A stretch of DNA of 21,381 nt. It comes from a virus. A program made the position numbers and the translations under genes. This document shows positions 20,220-21,381 of this stretch, piece by piece. The stretch is taken from the IMG/VR virus record IMGVR_UViG_3300025252_000003, positions 1 to 21,381 of that record. One strand, given 5' to 3'. Numbering within the stretch: position 1 is the stretch's first letter; the number at the start of each line of letters is the position of its first letter. The notes beneath the pieces were generated by a model. The model was not told the origin of the DNA. It did not search any database and saw only the letters and a list, made by a program, of their open reading frames with translations.

Positions 20220-20473
20220 CCAGCGCGCGCCGCAACTCTGCGCAGCAGGCCGGAATCCTCTGCAACGACAAAGGGTTTCAACGCTTCGTCGCTGAGCGCT
20301 GTGGCTTCCCGGGCGAGGAGTTCGGCGCCAGCGCCGCGGCCCAGTTCCTGCGCAGTTTCTGCGGCATCAGCAGCCGCCGCGCGCTCGACGCCGACGAGGC
20401 CGCACAGGCCCGCTTCGGCGTCCTACGGACAGAGTTCGACGCCTGGGCCGGTCGGATCGCCGCCCCGAGATAA
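20216..20473 (+). CDS. Small hypothetical early protein
   Basis: An 85-residue protein starting MTSARRNSAQQAGILCNDKG, with FQRFVAERCGFPGEEFGASA and AAQFLRSFCGISSRRALDAD. It has the look of the small accessory proteins of recombination or replication blocks, but I recognise no family. The ATG at 20216 overlaps the previous stop, and the frame upstream of it is a shadow. It is followed by an 88-bp gap in which I see no convincing gene (a 32-codon frame from 20477 is discounted). Confidence 0.7.
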   Translation: MTSARRNSAQQAGILCNDKGFQRFVAERCGFPGEEFGASAAAQFLRSFCGISSRRALDADEAAQARFGVLRTEFDAWAGRIAAPR

Positions 20474-20561
20474 CCCATGCCGGGCGAGGTGCCCGCATCC
20501 CCCTACCGCAGATGCGATGCCGTTGCGCGTGGCAGGGGGCAACAGATCACAGGAGGGGCCG

Positions 20562-20891
20562 ATGCCCAGAGATGAACTGAACTTCCTCGAGTTCGTGCAG
20601 AGCTTCCGCCGCGGCGAGCTGCTGCGCGAGGCGGATGCCCGGATGTCCGAGGTCCTTGCCGCGATTCAGGAGACCGGAAACAGCGGGGAGATCACGCTCA
20701 AGCTGCCGTTCAAGGTGAACAAGGCCGGCCAGATCGAATGCGTTCCGCAGATCACCGCCAAGAAGCCGAAGCGTGAGCTCGGCGCAGGCATCTACTTCCT
20801 GAACGACGACGCGCGCCTCACCCGCCGCGATCCGAACCAGCAGGACTGGCTCGACGACATGGAAGCGCGCCGCGACCGCGCCGCCGAGTGA
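20562..20891 (+). CDS. Hypothetical early protein
   Basis: A 109-residue protein starting MPRDELNFLEFVQSFRRGEL. It has an N-terminal helix region (LREADARMSEVLAAIQETGN), a strand-rich middle (SGEITLKLPFKVNKAGQIEC VPQI) and a C-terminus with LGAGIYFLNDDARLTRRDPN and an acidic/basic end. The function is unknown. AGGAGG lies 6 nt before the ATG, a strong site that follows the 88-bp gap, so it restarts translation within the right operon. The frame is open upstream but that part is a shadow. Confidence 0.76.
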   Translation: MPRDELNFLEFVQSFRRGELLREADARMSEVLAAIQETGNSGEITLKLPFKVNKAGQIECVPQITAKKPKRELGAGIYFLNDDARLTRRDPNQQDWLDDMEARRDRAAE

Positions 20892-21008
20892 GCCGTGTTC
20901 TTCGGACCTGGCGAACCTGAGCGCCCCGACTGCGCTGAATACCGGGGCCAGATCCACTGCACCATGAGCTGCGGCCCGAAGGTCGCGACGAACCAGAAGG
21001 ACCTCAGA

Positions 21009-21266
21009 ATGACCGAACACGTCGACAGCACTGGCGACAAGCGCACTGCGAACAACGCAGTGCGCCACAACTACCGGATCCTCTCCGACGCCGAGAAGGC
21101 GCAGATGCAGGAGATCAAGGACATGGGCGCCGCGTTCATCGCGAAGCTCCATGAAATCGGCGGGACAGCCCCCGAGGGAGACCGCTTCGCATCGCGCGAC
21201 CTGTCGCTTGCCAATACCCACGCCGAGGACGCCGTCATGCGCGCCGTCCGCCACATCACCGCCTGA
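21009..21266 (+). CDS. Acb2/Tad1-hairpin-family protein, probable anti-CBASS sponge
   Basis: An 85-residue protein. The core NYRILSDAEKAQMQEIKDMG (21-40), AAFIAKLHEIGG, then SRDLSLANTHAEDAVMRAVR HITA fits my memory of the Acb2 helical hairpin: Y-x-L-s-x-x-E near the start, K-x-x-G, and a final helix L-A-x-T-x-x-E-x-A-x-M-x-A-V. Tyr22 and Lys37 are 15 apart, as are the Tyr11 and Lys26 that I recall as nucleotide contacts in phage PaMx33 Acb2. Acb2 hexamers bind cyclic di- and trinucleotides and block CBASS defence. AAGGA lies 7 nt before this ATG. The frame is also open and coding-like back to a GTG at 20895 (38 extra residues with three Cys), so a longer form is possible. Confidence 0.72.
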   Translation: MTEHVDSTGDKRTANNAVRHNYRILSDAEKAQMQEIKDMGAAFIAKLHEIGGTAPEGDRFASRDLSLANTHAEDAVMRAVRHITA

Positions 21267-21300
21267 GCGCGGCCAACCTCCCATCTAGCAGGAGCCCCCC

Positions 21301-21381
21301 ATGAGTGACCTTCCCGAAATCGCGGAGATCGAACCGCCGTATGACCCGCGTTCCGCGCTCGAGGTCGCGCTGACCTCGGCT
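21301..21381 (+). CDS. Start of a further right-operon gene (cut by window edge)
   Basis: Only the first 27 codons are visible: MSDLPEIAEIEPPYDPRSAL then EVALTSA. AGGAG lies 8 nt before the ATG and the frame is open to the edge. Composition matches the neighbouring genes. Too little is present to name it. Confidence 0.65.
   Translation, partial: MSDLPEIAEIEPPYDPRSALEVALTSA

Noticed and set aside
20477-20575. A 32-codon plus-strand frame in the 88-bp gap
   Set aside because: No ribosome binding site, no recognisable content, and it runs into the start of a gene with a strong site.
1-21381. CRISPR array, tRNA, rRNA or insertion sequence
   Set aside because: No repeat-spacer pattern, cloverleaf with CCA-like end, or transposase frame with terminal repeats was seen on either strand.

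Overview
The window is part of a temperate, lambda-like siphovirus genome, most likely a prophage of a high-GC alphaproteobacterium, probably Rhodobacteraceae. The basis is the very high GC and GC3, a GcrA-like small protein (GcrA is an alphaproteobacterial regulator), a DUF6441-type tail protein and Cro-like and other small proteins of the kind I associate with Rhodobacteraceae prophages. The host is an inference. No integrase, att site, lysis gene, tRNA or host gene is visible, so both ends continue into more phage DNA.

Layout. From about 17.33 kb down to base 1 almost everything is on the minus strand, in lambda order: Cro-like protein, HTH protein (CII position), small proteins including a GcrA-like and a NUMOD-repeat protein, an O-like initiator with iterons inside its gene, two hypotheticals, then Nu1/A (terminase), W, B (portal), C with nested scaffold, D (decoration), E (major capsid), FI-position protein, FII (head-tail joining), a small hypothetical, DUF6441 (Z position), U-position protein, tail tube, G and G-T (with a -1 frameshift site) and the start of the tape measure protein. 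Most gene junctions are ATGA overlaps. One 64-codon gene (12627-12821) runs the opposite way in the gap before the terminase genes.

From 17.40 kb the plus strand carries the lysogeny cassette: an S24/LexA-type CI repressor followed by a lower-GC gene for a stand-alone HsdR_N/type IV-like PD-(D/E)xK protein. Matching operators (GGGGTATCAATACCCC type) lie on both sides of this pair, at 17337-17358 and at 19279-19323, the second set inside a TTGACA promoter. This is the lambda layout OL - rex - cI - OR, with a nuclease-like cargo gene where rexAB sits. To the right, an early plus-strand operon of small genes starts at 19358 and includes a probable Acb2/Tad1-family anti-CBASS cyclic-nucleotide sponge (21009-21266).

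How it fits together. In the lysogen, CI would hold down both the minus-strand early/late operon and the plus-strand operon while the nuclease-like gene stays expressed from the CI side. On induction the right operon would deliver counter-defence (Acb2) early, and the left operon would deliver Cro, replication from the iterons, then packaging and morphogenesis. The items most worth following are the nuclease gene in the rex position, the Acb2-like gene, the iteron origin, the canonical G GGA AAC frameshift site, the three hairpins around the decoration and capsid genes, and the nuclease-less NUMOD-repeat protein.
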